Shown: positions 15,607 to 25,581, counted from the first letter of the stretch. The stretch: DNA of 64,000 nucleotides from Paenibacillus nanensis (GCF_003583765.1 NZ_QXQA01000016.1:62001-126000), one strand, 5' to 3'. The notes: generated by a model not told the origin, from the sequence alone. Made by a program: numbers and translations.

Positions 15607-16938
15607 ATGTCGCAGCTTAAAACAAAAGGCATATCCCGAGGGGCAACGGTCCTCACCTTATTGCTTGGCATTTTTATGGGGGCGCTTGATCATGGAATCG
15701 TAGGACCGGCGCTAAGCTCTATTTTGCAGGAGTTCGAGCTGAATACCGGGTGGGGGGTATGGAGCTTTACCGCATACACGCTTTTATTCGCCGTAAGCAT
15801 TCCTGTGCTTGGAAAGCTGTCGGACCGCTTTGGCCGAAAACAGACCTTTGCCTTCGGCATTATCCTGTTCGCTATTGGCTCCGCAGCAGCCGCACTCGCG
15901 CCAAGCTTTACCGTCTTTCTAATCGGACGGGCTATTCAGGCTATAGGGACTGGGGGTATCTTCCCGATTACTACCGCTATTATCGCGATGTCTTATCCGC
16001 CGGAGCAAAGGGGCCGGATGCTTGGATTGATCGGAATGGTGTTCGGCTTAGGTACAATTTTAGGTCCAGTGTTAGGCGGCATGATCATAGAAAACATGGA
16101 ATGGCAGTGGATCTTCCTCATTAACGTGCCGATTTCGGCCATTATTTTGATCCTCATTTCCAGGGTGAAGCAGGAGCAGCCGATCATAAAGAAGGCGATC
16201 GACGTCCCGGGAATTATCGTACTAACCCTTATTATTCTGTCACTCATGCTAGGAATTACTCTGAAAAATATGCTGTTCCTGGGACTAGGCGTGCTGCTCA
16301 TGCCTCTGCTCGTCGTGATCGAACGCAAGTCTTCCGATCCTGTTATGCGATTGACCTACTTCACAAAGGCAAATACGTTAGCTCTGCTGCTCGCTTCGAT
16401 GGTGTCCGGCTTCGTCATGGCTTCAACAACAAATTTGCTTCCGTACTTCTCGGAAACCGTGCTGGGCTTGGACCGGGGAGCAGCGGGCATGAGCGTCACG
16501 CCGCTGGCGGTCGCTTCCGTACTGGCATCATTGGTTGGCGGGTATTTGGTGGACAAAGCAGGGGCAAGACGGGTACTCGTTTTTGGTTTTGCGTTAACTC
16601 TTGCTGTGGGAGCGGCGCTCGCAACCGGCGTCGAAACATTAGGACTGTTCTATCCGCTGATCGCAATTATGGGGTTTGGCATCGGGATTATTATCGGCGC
16701 GCCGCTTAATGTGCTTATTTTACAAGCGGTTGATCCGAAAGAAACGGGTCTGGCCGTAGGCTACATCAGCTTATTCCGGTCGTTAGGCTCCACGATGGGA
16801 CCAACGATCGCGGGCTTGTTCCTCTCTACCTATGACAACGGCTTTCAGCCTTTGTTCATCGTCAGCGGAACGGTATCCGCAGTCAGCATCGTTTTGCTGC
16901 TGTCCTTCCAAAGAAGGAGTCAGGCTGCCGCCGCCTAA
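15607..16938 (+). CDS. MFS exporter, DHA2 (EmrB/QacA-like)
   Basis: The product has 443 residues and 12-14 hydrophobic segments. 'GALDHGIVGPALSSI' is the DHA2 TM1 motif, 'GKLSDRFGRKQTF' is motif A, and 'GLGTILGPVLGG' the antiporter motif C. It is a proton-driven exporter of unknown substrate. The ATG at 15607 has AAGGAG 11 nt upstream; an in-frame TTG at 15574 lies at the expected transcription start. The promoter has a G-tract box shared with copZ, so expression is probably copper-responsive. Confidence 0.85.
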   Translation: MSQLKTKGISRGATVLTLLLGIFMGALDHGIVGPALSSILQEFELNTGWGVWSFTAYTLLFAVSIPVLGKLSDRFGRKQTFAFGIILFAIGSAAAALAPSFTVFLIGRAIQAIGTGGIFPITTAIIAMSYPPEQRGRMLGLIGMVFGLGTILGPVLGGMIIENMEWQWIFLINVPISAIILILISRVKQEQPIIKKAIDVPGIIVLTLIILSLMLGITLKNMLFLGLGVLLMPLLVVIERKSSDPVMRLTYFTKANTLALLLASMVSGFVMASTTNLLPYFSETVLGLDRGAAGMSVTPLAVASVLASLVGGYLVDKAGARRVLVFGFALTLAVGAALATGVETLGLFYPLIAIMGFGIGIIIGAPLNVLILQAVDPKETGLAVGYISLFRSLGSTMGPTIAGLFLSTYDNGFQPLFIVSGTVSAVSIVLLLSFQRRSQAAAA

Positions 16939-16943
16939 TGCGC

Positions 16944-16973
16944 TTGGCTTCGTTTAGGGGGCTGGGGTATAAT
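16944..16973 (+). promoter_or_regulatory. csoR promoter with G-rich spacer
   Basis: TTGGCT (16944-16949), an 18-bp spacer (TTTAGGGGGCTGGGG inside) and TATAAT (16968-16973). The G-tract is interrupted compared with the other three sites, so it may be a weaker autoregulatory operator. Confidence 0.5.
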
Positions 16974-16997
16974 TTTAACCAATAGGAGGGATGAGCC

Positions 16998-17321
16998 ATG
17001 GAAAACGATACGGCAGCGGAATTAGGCGGACATAAGCATCATCACAAACACAGTCCTAACTCCGATAAGATGAAATCAACCTTGACGAGCCGTTTAAATC
17101 GAATCGAAGGGCAAATTCGAGGCATAAAGGGCATGATCGAGAAGGACGCCTATTGCGATGACGTGCTCAATCAGATCGCTTCCGTACAATCGGCCTTGAA
17201 TGGCGTAGGGAAGCTGCTCTTAGAAGAGCATATGAAGAGCTGTGTCGTGGAGAAGATCCAGGAAGGCGATCCTCATATCATTAACGAGCTGCTCGTCACG
17301 ATCAATAAACTGATGAAATAA
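16998..17321 (+). CDS. csoR: Copper-sensing repressor CsoR
   Basis: The product has 107 residues. The copper ligands of the family are present: Cys53 (AYCDDV), His78 and Cys82 (EEHMKSC). The core 'RLNRIEGQIRGIKGMIE' is the DNA-binding helix. CsoR tetramers repress copper export genes and dissociate on Cu(I) binding. The N-terminus carries an extra His cluster (GGHKHHHKH), common as a metal-binding tail. It lies between a copper-type MFS promoter and the copZ-copA operon. AGGAGGG precedes the ATG. Confidence 0.93.
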   Translation: MENDTAAELGGHKHHHKHSPNSDKMKSTLTSRLNRIEGQIRGIKGMIEKDAYCDDVLNQIASVQSALNGVGKLLLEEHMKSCVVEKIQEGDPHIINELLVTINKLMK

Positions 17322-17356
17322 CGAATGGTTTGTGCTTGCAGCATCCTTAAAGCCGA

Positions 17357-17392
17357 AGAGGTTCACTCTCCCGAGAGCGAGCCTCTTTTCAT
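17357..17392 (+). terminator. Terminator after csoR
   Basis: AGAGGTTCACTCTC / GAGAGCGAGCCTCT stem (two mismatched or wobble positions) followed by TTTTC. Confidence 0.75.
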
Positions 17393-17423
17393 TTGACGGG
17401 CAAAAAAAATTAGAAAAACACGC

Positions 17424-17453
17424 TTGACATACTATAGGGGGGTATACTATGAT
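17424..17453 (+). promoter_or_regulatory. copZ-copA promoter with CsoR operator
   Basis: TTGACA (17424-17429), an 18-bp spacer with CTATAGGGGGGTATAC, and TATGAT (17448-17453). The G-tract in an AT-rich imperfect dyad between -35 and -10 fits known CsoR operators of Bacillales. Confidence 0.85.
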
Positions 17454-17486
17454 GATGTCAGAAGATAAATATTGGAGGTATGAACC

Positions 17487-17687
17487 ATGCAAAACGTACG
17501 ATTGAATGTGCAAGGAATGAGCTGCGGCCATTGCGTAAATTCCATAGAAGGCGCTCTCGGAAAGCTGGGAGCGGAAGCGAAGGTCGATTTGCAATCCGGC
17601 AGCGTAACGGTCTATTTCGATGAAACAAAGCTCACACTGGATAGAATCAAGGAAACAATCGAGGATCAAGGATACGACGTCGTTTAA
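17487..17687 (+). CDS. copZ: Copper chaperone CopZ
   Basis: The product has 66 residues forming one heavy-metal-associated domain with the Cu(I) motif GMSCGHC near the N-terminus. It binds cytosolic Cu(I) and hands it to CopA, encoded 42 bp downstream. GGAGG lies about 8 nt before the ATG. Expression is from the CsoR-type promoter directly upstream. Confidence 0.95.
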   Translation: MQNVRLNVQGMSCGHCVNSIEGALGKLGAEAKVDLQSGSVTVYFDETKLTLDRIKETIEDQGYDVV

Positions 17688-17729
17688 TGAACGAAGCGGC
17701 CAAATAGGCTATCGGAGAAGGTGATACGG

Positions 17730-20700
17730 ATGAGTCAATCTGAAGCAGGCAGCGCCGGTCAGAACGCTACCTTTCAAATTACGGGGATGACATGCGCCGC
17801 ATGCGCGAACCGGATCGAAAAAGGGCTGAATAAGCTCGAGGGTGTCTCACAGGCGAATGTCAATTTTGCGCTTGAGCAAGCGTCGGTTCAATTTGATGCG
17901 AGCAAGGTCGACATGAACCGCTTGGAGCAAAAAATTAAAGATTTGGGCTACGGCACGGTGAAGGAAAGCGTCGATTTCAATATAACCGGAATGACATGCG
18001 CAGCTTGCGCAACTCGTATCGAAAAGGGGCTAAACAAGCTGGAAGGCGTGAAAGCGACCGTAAATCTTGCGCTTGAAACGGCGCATGTGGAATATACGCC
18101 TTCAATGGTCAGCCCTGCCGATATGATTAAAAAAGTGGAGCAGCTGGGCTACAAGGCGAAGCTTAAGACTGAGGCCAAAAATGACGGCGACCACCGGCAG
18201 AAGGAGATTCGCCGTCAACAGTGGATGCTGGTCATTTCAGCGATCTTAACGTTCCCCTTGTTATGGGCGATGGTCGGCCACTTCTCCTTCACTTCTTGGA
18301 TTTGGTCGCCGGACATCTTTATGGAGCCATGGTTCCAATTCGCCTTGGCGACGCCGGTACAGTTTATTATAGGCGCCAGATTTTATATCGGAGCGTACAA
18401 GGCGCTTCGGAACGGAAGCGCGAACATGGATGTGCTCGTTGCTCTAGGTACGTCGGCGGCCTACTTCTATAGCTTGTATGTGACGGTATGGGAAGTGCCG
18501 GAGGCGCTGTATTACGAAACAAGCGCCGTGTTAATTACGCTCATTCTGCTCGGCAAGCTGTTTGAAGCGCTGGCGAAAGGACGTTCCTCGGAAGCGATCA
18601 AGTCGCTGATGGGTCTGCAGGCCAAAACCGCAACCGTCGTAAGGAATGGCGAGGAGATGAATGTGCCGGTTGAAGACGTCGTAGTCGGCGACGTGTTCCT
18701 GGTAAAGCCGGGCGAGAAGGTGCCGGTCGACGGTGTTGTCGTCGAAGGCGTCTCGGCTGTTGACGAGTCCATGCTAACCGGGGAAAGTATTCCGGTTGAG
18801 AAGCGGGCCGGAGAGCAGGTTATCGGGGCGACGCTGAACAAAAACGGCGTTTTGAAGGTTCAAGCAACGAAGGTTGGCAAAGAAACGGCGCTGTCGCAGA
18901 TCATTAAGGTCGTCGAAGAAGCGCAGGGCTCGAAGGCGCCGATTCAACGCGTAGCGGACGTGATATCCGGCATATTCGTTCCGATCGTCGTCGGCATCGC
19001 GGCCGTCACCTTCCTAATCTGGTATTTCGCCGTCGAGCCGGGCGATGTAGCGGCCGCGCTGGAGAAAGCGATCGCCGTGCTCGTTATCGCCTGCCCTTGC
19101 GCCTTGGGGTTAGCGACGCCAACTTCGATAATGGCGGGCTCCGGACGCGCTGCCGAAATGGGCATTTTGTTCAAGGGCGGCGAGCATCTCGAGAATACTC
19201 ACCGCATTACAACGGTAATACTGGATAAAACAGGGACGGTTACGAAAGGCAAGCCGGAATTAACGGATGTTCGGTTCGAAGAGGGCTATTCGGAGCCGCA
19301 GCTGCTGTCATGGGTCGGCGCGGCGGAGAAAAATTCGGAGCATCCGCTGGCGGAAGCGATTGTTGCGGGGATCCGGGAGAAAGGCATCGCGATGCCGCAG
19401 ACGGAATCGTTCCAAGCGATTCCGGGATATGGCATCATGGCTGTCGTCGAAGGACGCGGCATCATGATCGGCACCCGAAAGCTGATGGCGCAATACAGCG
19501 TGAAAGCAGACAAAGCGTTTGAAGAGATGAGCAGGCTGGAGTCCGAGGGCAAGACGGCTATGCTGATCGCCGTGGACGGCCAGTATGCCGGGATGGTAGC
19601 CGTAGCGGATACGGTTAAGGAAACGTCCGGCGCGGCGGTTGCCCGTATGAAAGAGCTTGGACTCGAGGTTGTCATGATTACCGGCGACAATGAACGCACC
19701 GCTAAGGCGATCGCCGCTCAGGTCGGAATCGATCATGTGCGAGCCGAGGTGCTTCCGGACGGCAAAGCGAATGAAGTGAAGAAGCTCCAAGAACAAGGCA
19801 AGAAGGTAGCCATGGTCGGAGACGGGATCAATGACGCGCCGGCCCTTGCTACTGCGGATATAGGTATGGCGATCGGGACGGGAACGGACGTAGCGATGGA
19901 AGCCGCGGACGTAACGCTGATGCGCGGCGATTTGAACAGCATCCCTGACGCAATCTCCATGAGCAAAAAAACGATGCTTAACATCAAGCAAAATTTATTC
20001 TGGGCGCTTGCTTACAACGTTATCGGCATTCCGATTGCGGCAATGGGCTATCTGGAGCCTTGGCTCGCCGGAGCGGCGATGGCCTTAAGCTCGGTTTCCG
20101 TTGTCCTTAACGCCCTTCGATTGCAGCACGTCGACAAAAAAGAAGAGGAGAGAGACGACCGGTTGAGCAGAAAACAATTTATTTTAATATTGCTGCTTGT
20201 TGTGATGACGTTCTTTGCGGGTTACGGCTTCGGCAAGCAGGCGAATACGCCGGCGGCGGAAAGCCAAGAGACGCCGGCACAGCAAGAGGGGTCCGGACAC
20301 GGACACGGAGGCTCCGATTCGCATGGCGGCGGCAGCGGCGCGGCGGAGTCCGTGACGACGGAAGCGTTCTGGCAGGCGGAAAATACGAAAGCGGGCGAAG
20401 AGGCTTCCATCCGGATCCAGATCAAAGACGAGGCGGGAAATCCGGTAGAGGATTTCGATATCGAGCATGAGAAGCTGCTTCACCTGATTGTAGTCAGCAA
20501 GGATCTGTCGTATTTCAACCATGTGCATCCCGAATACGAAGGACAGGGCGAATTTGTCATTACGAACAACTTCCCTGCGGGCGGCGAATACAAATTGATC
20601 GCCGATTATGTGCCGACGGGCGGAAGCAAAACAACGCAGACCGAATGGATCACCATTGACGGGGCAGCCGAAGCGGCAGTGCCGTTGACTCCGGATAAGA

Positions 20701-21035
20701 GCCATTCCAAAATTGTAGACGGAGTGGAAGTGACGCTTGTGAACGATCATCCCGAAGCGGGCCAAGACTTTGAATTAAACTTCAAGCTCGCGGATGCGGA
20801 GTCGAAGCAGCCGATTACCGATCTGCAGCAGTATTTGGGCGCGGTGGGGCATGTCGTTATTTTGAGCGAGGATACCGAACAATATCTTCATGTGCATCCG
20901 CTGGAGGAAAAGGCGACAGGGCCCGAGGCGAAGTTCGTGACCAGCTTCCCCGGCGCGGGCATCTATAAGATTTGGGCGCAATTTAAGCGGGACGGAGAAG
21001 TCATAACAGTGCCTTTTGTCGTAGAGGTCCCTTAA
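17730..21035 (+). CDS. copA: Copper-exporting P1B-ATPase CopA fused to a C-terminal extracytoplasmic His-rich domain
   Basis: The product has 1101 residues; typical CopA has about 800. Two HMA domains (GMTCAAC at ~19 and ~88) precede a complete P1B core: CPC in '[13 protein letters not shown]' (~455), '[10 protein letters not shown]' (~498), '[12 protein letters not shown]' and '[13 protein letters not shown]'. It exports Cu(I). After the normal end ([10 protein letters not shown], ~800) the frame continues into an extra TM segment ([19 protein letters not shown], from ~815), a His/Gly-rich linker ([11 protein letters not shown]), and two beta-rich modules with FNHVHPEY and YLHVHPLEE. These resemble secreted YtkA/FixH-like metal proteins. 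A GAGGAG-like site and an in-frame TTG at 20163 survive at the junction. ATG 17730 has AGAAGG at proper spacing. Confidence 0.92.
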   Translation: MSQSEAGSAGQNATFQITGMTCAACANRIEKGLNKLEGVSQANVNFALEQASVQFDASKVDMNRLEQKIKDLGYGTVKESVDFNITGMTCAACATRIEKGLNKLEGVKATVNLALETAHVEYTPSMVSPADMIKKVEQLGYKAKLKTEAKNDGDHRQKEIRRQQWMLVISAILTFPLLWAMVGHFSFTSWIWSPDIFMEPWFQFALATPVQFIIGARFYIGAYKALRNGSANMDVLVALGTSAAYFYSLYVTVWEVPEALYYETSAVLITLILLGKLFEALAKGRSSEAIKSLMGLQAKTATVVRNGEEMNVPVEDVVVGDVFLVKPGEKVPVDGVVVEGVSAVDESMLTGESIPVEKRAGEQVIGATLNKNGVLKVQATKVGKETALSQIIKVVEEAQGSKAPIQRVADVISGIFVPIVVGIAAVTFLIWYFAVEPGDVAAALEKAIAVLVIACPCALGLATPTSIMAGSGRAAEMGILFKGGEHLENTHRITTVILDKTGTVTKGKPELTDVRFEEGYSEPQLLSWVGAAEKNSEHPLAEAIVAGIREKGIAMPQTESFQAIPGYGIMAVVEGRGIMIGTRKLMAQYSVKADKAFEEMSRLESEGKTAMLIAVDGQYAGMVAVADTVKETSGAAVARMKELGLEVVMITGDNERTAKAIAAQVGIDHVRAEVLPDGKANEVKKLQEQGKKVAMVGDGINDAPALATADIGMAIGTGTDVAMEAADVTLMRGDLNSIPDAISMSKKTMLNIKQNLFWALAYNVIGIPIAAMGYLEPWLAGAAMALSSVSVVLNALRLQHVDKKEEERDDRLSRKQFILILLLVVMTFFAGYGFGKQANTPAAESQETPAQQEGSGHGHGGSDSHGGGSGAAESVTTEAFWQAENTKAGEEASIRIQIKDEAGNPVEDFDIEHEKLLHLIVVSKDLSYFNHVHPEYEGQGEFVITNNFPAGGEYKLIADYVPTGGSKTTQTEWITIDGAAEAAVPLTPDKSHSKIVDGVEVTLVNDHPEAGQDFELNFKLADAESKQPITDLQQYLGAVGHVVILSEDTEQYLHVHPLEEKATGPEAKFVTSFPGAGIYKIWAQFKRDGEVITVPFVVEVP

Positions 21036-21049
21036 TATTGATGAGCTAT

Positions 21050-21098
21050 AAGCCGAGGGCTGTCAGGTTATCGATCCTGACAGCCCTCGGCTTTTTAT
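21050..21098 (+). terminator. Strong terminator of the copZ-copA operon
   Basis: A perfect 17-bp stem (21051-21067 with 21076-21092) is followed by TTTTTAT. Confidence 0.92.
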
Positions 21099-21211
21099 AT
21101 TACCGCGCGCAACCTTGTCAAATGCTTTTCGTCTAAGTAGAAGATTAGAAGAATCGCGAAACGATATGCTATAATTTGGATGTGATAGGAATGGTGCAGA
21201 AGGAGAAGACA

Positions 21212-22363
21212 ATGAAGATTGTCCTGCTGGATGATGAAAAACTAGCATTGAACTACTTGGAGCATCAGCTTCAAAAAATTGCTAATATCGAAATTGTAGG
21301 GAAGTTTATTGATCCGCAAGCGTTTATCGATTTTATTTTAGAGCATGAGGCGGATGTTGTATTTCTGGATATTCATTTACCCGAAATAAACGGCATTGAA
21401 TTAGCGGAACGGATTCTGGAAAGCAAGCCGAAGCTGAACGTTGTGTTCTGCACAGCTTACGATGGGTATGCGATCAAAGCATTTGAGCTCAATGCGCTCG
21501 ATTATCTCATGAAGCCGGTTGGAGGCGAACGTTTAGCCATTACGATGCAGCGCATTCAGGAGCGGTTGGAAGCGGCAGCAGGGCTGGCCGTACAAACGGA
21601 TCCTTTGCCCGCGAAAGCCCGGACCATTCAGATGAAGATGTTTCAGCAAGTCATGATCGAGTCCGAGCCCAACCATTTCACGCCGCTTCGCTGGCGGACA
21701 TCGAAGGCTCAGGAATTATTCCTTTATTTGCTGCACAATAGAGGACACTTGGTGCGAAAGTCCGTTCTCGCCGAGCTGCTGTGGCCGGAGTATGATCCCA
21801 ATAAAGCTTATTCGCAGTTATATACGACCATTTATCATATTCGAAAAACGCTGGAGCCCTTCCATGACCGCTTTCAGTTAACAAACGCGGCCGACGGGTA
21901 TCTGCTTCAGCTTGAGCATATTCAACTGGATGCCGAGGAGTGGGAAACGCTCATCCAGAAACAGCGGCCGGTTTCAGAAGATACGATTGCTGAATATGAG
22001 CGCATGATGGGGTTATACATCGGGGATTACTTAGAGGAATATGAGTATTTGTGGGCCGAAAATGAGCGTTTTCGACTCCGAATGCTTTGGATCCGAACGA
22101 TGTTTCAAATGGCGGAATGGTATGCCGCTCACGATCAGCAGGAGAAGGCCGTCGAGAAATATCAAGAAGTATGCAACCGCCATCCGCAGGTGGAGGAGGC
22201 CCATTACGCTCTCATGAAGGCGTATGCCGCAATGGATAGCCATCTCATGGTTCATCGCCAATACCGAATGCTTACGGCGATATTGAAGGAAGAAATGAAT
22301 GTAGCACCAAGTCCGGTCATTAGCGAATGGTACCAGAAATGGAGCCAAGAAAATAAGGAATGA
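21212..22363 (+). CDS. Response regulator with SARP-type winged helix and BTAD domain
   Basis: The product has 383 residues. The N-terminal receiver has the phospho-Asp in 'VVFLDIHLPEING' (~53) and the acidic pocket in 'IVLLDDEKLA'. The middle is an OmpR/SARP winged helix (SKAQELFLYLLHNRGHLVRK, AYSQLYTTIYHIRKTL). The C-terminal ~130 residues form a TPR-like bacterial transcriptional activation domain. AAGGAG precedes the ATG at 21212. It converges tail to tail with a large hybrid sensor kinase that is its probable partner. Its stop codon lies inside the shared terminator palindrome. Confidence 0.85.
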   Translation: MKIVLLDDEKLALNYLEHQLQKIANIEIVGKFIDPQAFIDFILEHEADVVFLDIHLPEINGIELAERILESKPKLNVVFCTAYDGYAIKAFELNALDYLMKPVGGERLAITMQRIQERLEAAAGLAVQTDPLPAKARTIQMKMFQQVMIESEPNHFTPLRWRTSKAQELFLYLLHNRGHLVRKSVLAELLWPEYDPNKAYSQLYTTIYHIRKTLEPFHDRFQLTNAADGYLLQLEHIQLDAEEWETLIQKQRPVSEDTIAEYERMMGLYIGDYLEEYEYLWAENERFRLRMLWIRTMFQMAEWYAAHDQQEKAVEKYQEVCNRHPQVEEAHYALMKAYAAMDSHLMVHRQYRMLTAILKEEMNVAPSPVISEWYQKWSQENKE

Positions 22364-22390
22364 ACGTTAACGTTCATTCCTTATTTTTAC
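22351..22390. terminator. 36-bp perfect palindrome, bidirectional terminator containing both stop codons
   Basis: Positions 22351-22386 read the same on both strands, centred on GTTAAC, with T runs outward on each side. The TGA of the response regulator (22361-22363) and the TAA of the kinase (22367-22369, minus strand) both lie inside. Confidence 0.85.
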
Positions 22391-25300
22391 GCCTTCTTTC
22401 GGCAGCTGAAAGGTTACGGTCGTGCCTTGCTCAGGAACGCTGTGCATGCGCAAGCCTTTGCCGTATAGCTGCTTGAGCCGCCGATCCGTATTGCGCAGGC
22501 CAATACCCGACCCTATTGACGGGGAACCGTCAAGCACCTGCTGGATTTGCGCTTGATTCATGCCGACTCCGTTATCCGTAATGCGGATCTCGACATGATC
22601 CTCTGCCTCCGCTATTTGGATGTGAATCCTGCCTCCGCGAGTGCGCGGCAATATCCCGTGATTCACGGCATTTTCAACGAGGGTTTGGATGGACAAAGGC
22701 GGCAATTGAAAACGCAGGTTGTCAGCCAGAACCCATTGAATTTCCAGACGTTCTCCAAACCGTTCTTGCTCGATGTACAAATAGGATCTTACGAGGTCAA
22801 GCTCGCGGTCAATCGAAACCAATTGGTCGGAATTATGGAAGTCGAAGCTTGTCCGCAAATAGTTGCTGAATTCTCCGAGCAGTCTTTGCATCTTGTCGAG
22901 ATCCATCGTGCCTAAGGCGGCAATCGAATTGATCGTGTTATAGAGGAAATGCGGCTTGATCTGGGCTTGAAGCCAGGCAGCTTCCATACGAAGCCGCTCC
23001 TCGAAGGACAATTTCAAATCGACGGAAGCGCGTACGCGTGATTTCAGCTCCCATGCGTCGACCGGCTTCGTCACATAATCGTTGGCTCCGGCCTGAAAGC
23101 CCGCAAGCAGATCCTCGGGACGGTTTCTCGCGGTCAGAAGCAGAATCGGCAGCTCCGATAGAGAGAAGCGTTTCCGAATAAGGCGCGTTAACTCATACCC
23201 GGATACATGAGGCATCATGACGTCCGAGATCACCAGATCGACCGCAGCCGTCTCGAGTTTGGCTAAAGCTTCTGCCGCGTTCGAAGCGGTGATGACGTCA
23301 TAGTGAACCGATCCCAAGACATCTACAAGGATGTTCAAATTGACGCTGTCGTCATCGATGACTAAAATTTTGGCTCGATTGCGGGACGGCGACGGCGCGC
23401 TGCTTGCTGCAGCCGATTGAACCGGAGCGGTCGCTTCGATATGCGCCTGAGAGCGTTCCGGCTCTTTCAGCAGCTCGCTATTTTGGCCGACAGGCAGGGT
23501 AAACGTAAATTCGGAGCCATTGCCCGGCGAAGATACTGCGCTTAGCGATCCGCCGTGAAGCTCAACCAGCTGCTTTGTGATACTGAGACCCAGCCCGAAC
23601 CCTCCAGACGCTTTTATCCGCTCCGAATCTCCTTGCTCATACGGCATAAATATTCGGCTCCGCGTCTCCTCATCCATACCGATTCCCGTATCTTTGATTC
23701 GAATATGCGGCAGTCCGTTCACGACTTCTGCTTGAATGGAGATCGTCCCCGCATCCGTAAATTTAATCGCGTTATGAATCAAATTAAATAAAATTTGAGC
23801 AAGCCTGTTTTCATCCGCGTGAACGTCAGGGAAGTTGTCCGCGATATGAATGTGAATCGCAATAGGTTTGCCGTCCAGCATATACCGCAGAATATCGATG
23901 GTTCCATTTACTAGCGGTTCAATCGGCAAGCTGCGAAGCCTCAGCCGGATGGTGTTTTCTTTCAGCCTCGTAATATCGATCAGATCATCCAGCATGAGTG
24001 ACATCCTTCTCGCAACGGCGGCTTGTATCTTCAACCGCTTTCGATGCTCGTCAGGCACAGGATGAACCGAATCGTCCAGCATGCTTTGCGTGATGTTCAT
24101 GATGCCATGCAGAGGATTCCGAAGCTCATGGGATGTGCTGACCAGAAAATCGTCTTTCTGCTGATTAGCAAGCTGCAGCTTCTCGGCTAGCAGCTTCGTC
24201 TGGTTAACGGTCCGGAAAAACCGCTTAAACCAGAACGCCGCAAATGCAAATACCGCAAAGGCGAGATCGAACGGATAATGGATCTTGTCCACGGGCAGTC
24301 TCATTAACACGCTGGTCCAAATGATGTTATTGCCCACCGCCGTAAGCCCTAGCAGCACAAAAATAACATCCTCGCTTCTTCGAAGCGCGCGGCTCAAAAT
24401 AATGCTTGAAACAATAATGACAACCAAATAATTAATACCCAGCAAAAACATGTATGCGTCTATATATCGGGCAGGCGCAATGAGGACAAAGAGAGCATAA
24501 GCGGCGCTGAAGCATGTGCTCCACCATAACAATTTTGTCCGCCGGCCCGTGTCGAACATGTGCCTGAACAGAGGCGGTATACATGCGACGACTGCAATAT
24601 AGGACCAAACCGCGATTTTTTTATAGAGCTCGTAAGGCGTTTCCATCCAAACAAACAGCAGCTTGTCGTCCGCTGCCAATACAATCATGATGCCTAGAAA
24701 CATAATTAAAGCGAAATACAATAAACCTTGATTAGCGACCCGGAAGAAAAACAGCATGGTCGCATATAAACCGTGAATGAGAAACACGATACACAATCCG
24801 AGCTGCAAACCCCAAGATAGCAAATTCAGATGGTCGACGGCTTCCTCAGACCCGAGCCGAATCGAATCCACAATGCCGCCTTTCCCGGCATGACTGGAAA
24901 TATGAATCACAAGGTCAATTCTGCTGCCGGCGGAAGGAATCGTGACGAAGTAGGGGAGGACCCGGGCCTTATAGCCGTCCCTCGTCTCAGAAGGATTGCC
25001 GTTCATCTCGGCCAGCTCCCCGTTCACATAGACGGCGGAGGCATCGTTGATTCGATTAATCCGCAGCTTGTACGCGACATCGTCTTGTTCGTCAGCGAGG
25101 ATTCGGAGCCGGTATGTGCCGTAACGGTACGAAGCATCGCTGTCCTCCGGAAAGGCATGCTCCCAGCTACCCGGAACCTGGATATAGCCCGGATCAGCGT
25201 TTAATAGGCTGGAGTTTGGCTGGATGAACGCGGAAGGGTAGAACGCCCACTCCCCGTTTAAAGTAATCGTGCGGTTCTCCGGCATGGACCATCCCCGCAA

Positions 25301-25468
25301 ATCGAGGACGCCGCTAACCGCCTTCGGATGCTCGGCCGGCTGCAGATAGCTTAAAAAGGCTAATCGAATGGCCGTTAAGGCAATAATAAAGATTGCAAGA
25401 ATAAGAAGCGTGTTTCTTCTGGGAAGCAATACCTCAACTCCAATTCCTCTCATATGTAATGCCATCAT
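22367..25468 (-). CDS. 7TM-DISM hybrid histidine kinase with two kinase cores
   Basis: The product has about 1033 residues. An N-terminal TM and an extracellular jelly-roll-like sensor (residues ~50-200, 7TMR-DISM type) precede seven TM helices (~205-415). Next come HisKA (His in STSHELRNPLHG, ~446) and HATPase_c (GIGMDEE, GFGLGLSITKQL), a receiver (Asp in VISDVMMPH, ~747), and a second LytS/YesM-type kinase core (IKPHFLYNTINS, ~840) with its own HATPase. This allows internal phosphorelay. Start uncertain: ATGs at 25468, 25465 or 25453 lack a good RBS, while a TTG at 25429 has GGAG 8 nt upstream. Likely partner: the convergent SARP-type regulator. Confidence 0.85.
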   Translation of the reverse strand: MMALHMRGIGVEVLLPRRNTLLILAIFIIALTAIRLAFLSYLQPAEHPKAVSGVLDLRGWSMPENRTITLNGEWAFYPSAFIQPNSSLLNADPGYIQVPGSWEHAFPEDSDASYRYGTYRLRILADEQDDVAYKLRINRINDASAVYVNGELAEMNGNPSETRDGYKARVLPYFVTIPSAGSRIDLVIHISSHAGKGGIVDSIRLGSEEAVDHLNLLSWGLQLGLCIVFLIHGLYATMLFFFRVANQGLLYFALIMFLGIMIVLAADDKLLFVWMETPYELYKKIAVWSYIAVVACIPPLFRHMFDTGRRTKLLWWSTCFSAAYALFVLIAPARYIDAYMFLLGINYLVVIIVSSIILSRALRRSEDVIFVLLGLTAVGNNIIWTSVLMRLPVDKIHYPFDLAFAVFAFAAFWFKRFFRTVNQTKLLAEKLQLANQQKDDFLVSTSHELRNPLHGIMNITQSMLDDSVHPVPDEHRKRLKIQAAVARRMSLMLDDLIDITRLKENTIRLRLRSLPIEPLVNGTIDILRYMLDGKPIAIHIHIADNFPDVHADENRLAQILFNLIHNAIKFTDAGTISIQAEVVNGLPHIRIKDTGIGMDEETRSRIFMPYEQGDSERIKASGGFGLGLSITKQLVELHGGSLSAVSSPGNGSEFTFTLPVGQNSELLKEPERSQAHIEATAPVQSAAASSAPSPSRNRAKILVIDDDSVNLNILVDVLGSVHYDVITASNAAEALAKLETAAVDLVISDVMMPHVSGYELTRLIRKRFSLSELPILLLTARNRPEDLLAGFQAGANDYVTKPVDAWELKSRVRASVDLKLSFEERLRMEAAWLQAQIKPHFLYNTINSIAALGTMDLDKMQRLLGEFSNYLRTSFDFHNSDQLVSIDRELDLVRSYLYIEQERFGERLEIQWVLADNLRFQLPPLSIQTLVENAVNHGILPRTRGGRIHIQIAEAEDHVEIRITDNGVGMNQAQIQQVLDGSPSIGSGIGLRNTDRRLKQLYGKGLRMHSVPEQGTTVTFQLPKEGVKIRNER

Positions 25469-25531
25469 ACCAAAATCCGCTAGACGCGTGTATGGCCATT
25501 ATCTAGTACACCCTAATCGGCTCTACAATTT

Positions 25532-25581
25532 CTCGACAAGAATCAACACAGTCGACTGAACTCGATTCTTGTTGAGTTTTT
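25532..25581 (+). terminator. Terminator-like hairpin upstream of the HD-GYP gene
   Basis: A 13-bp stem (CTCGACAAGAATC with GATTCTTGTTGAG) and 19-nt loop are followed by TTTTTG. No gene precedes it on this strand, so it would act as a leader attenuator or end a small transcript. Confidence 0.5.

Noticed and set aside
17220-17669. Minus-strand frame opposite csoR-copZ
   Set aside because: It crosses the csoR terminator and copZ promoter and overlaps two certain genes.
22351-22386. Operator for the TetR regulator
   Set aside because: The core is similar, but the site is at the 3' ends of two convergent genes and has outward T runs, so a terminator explains it better.
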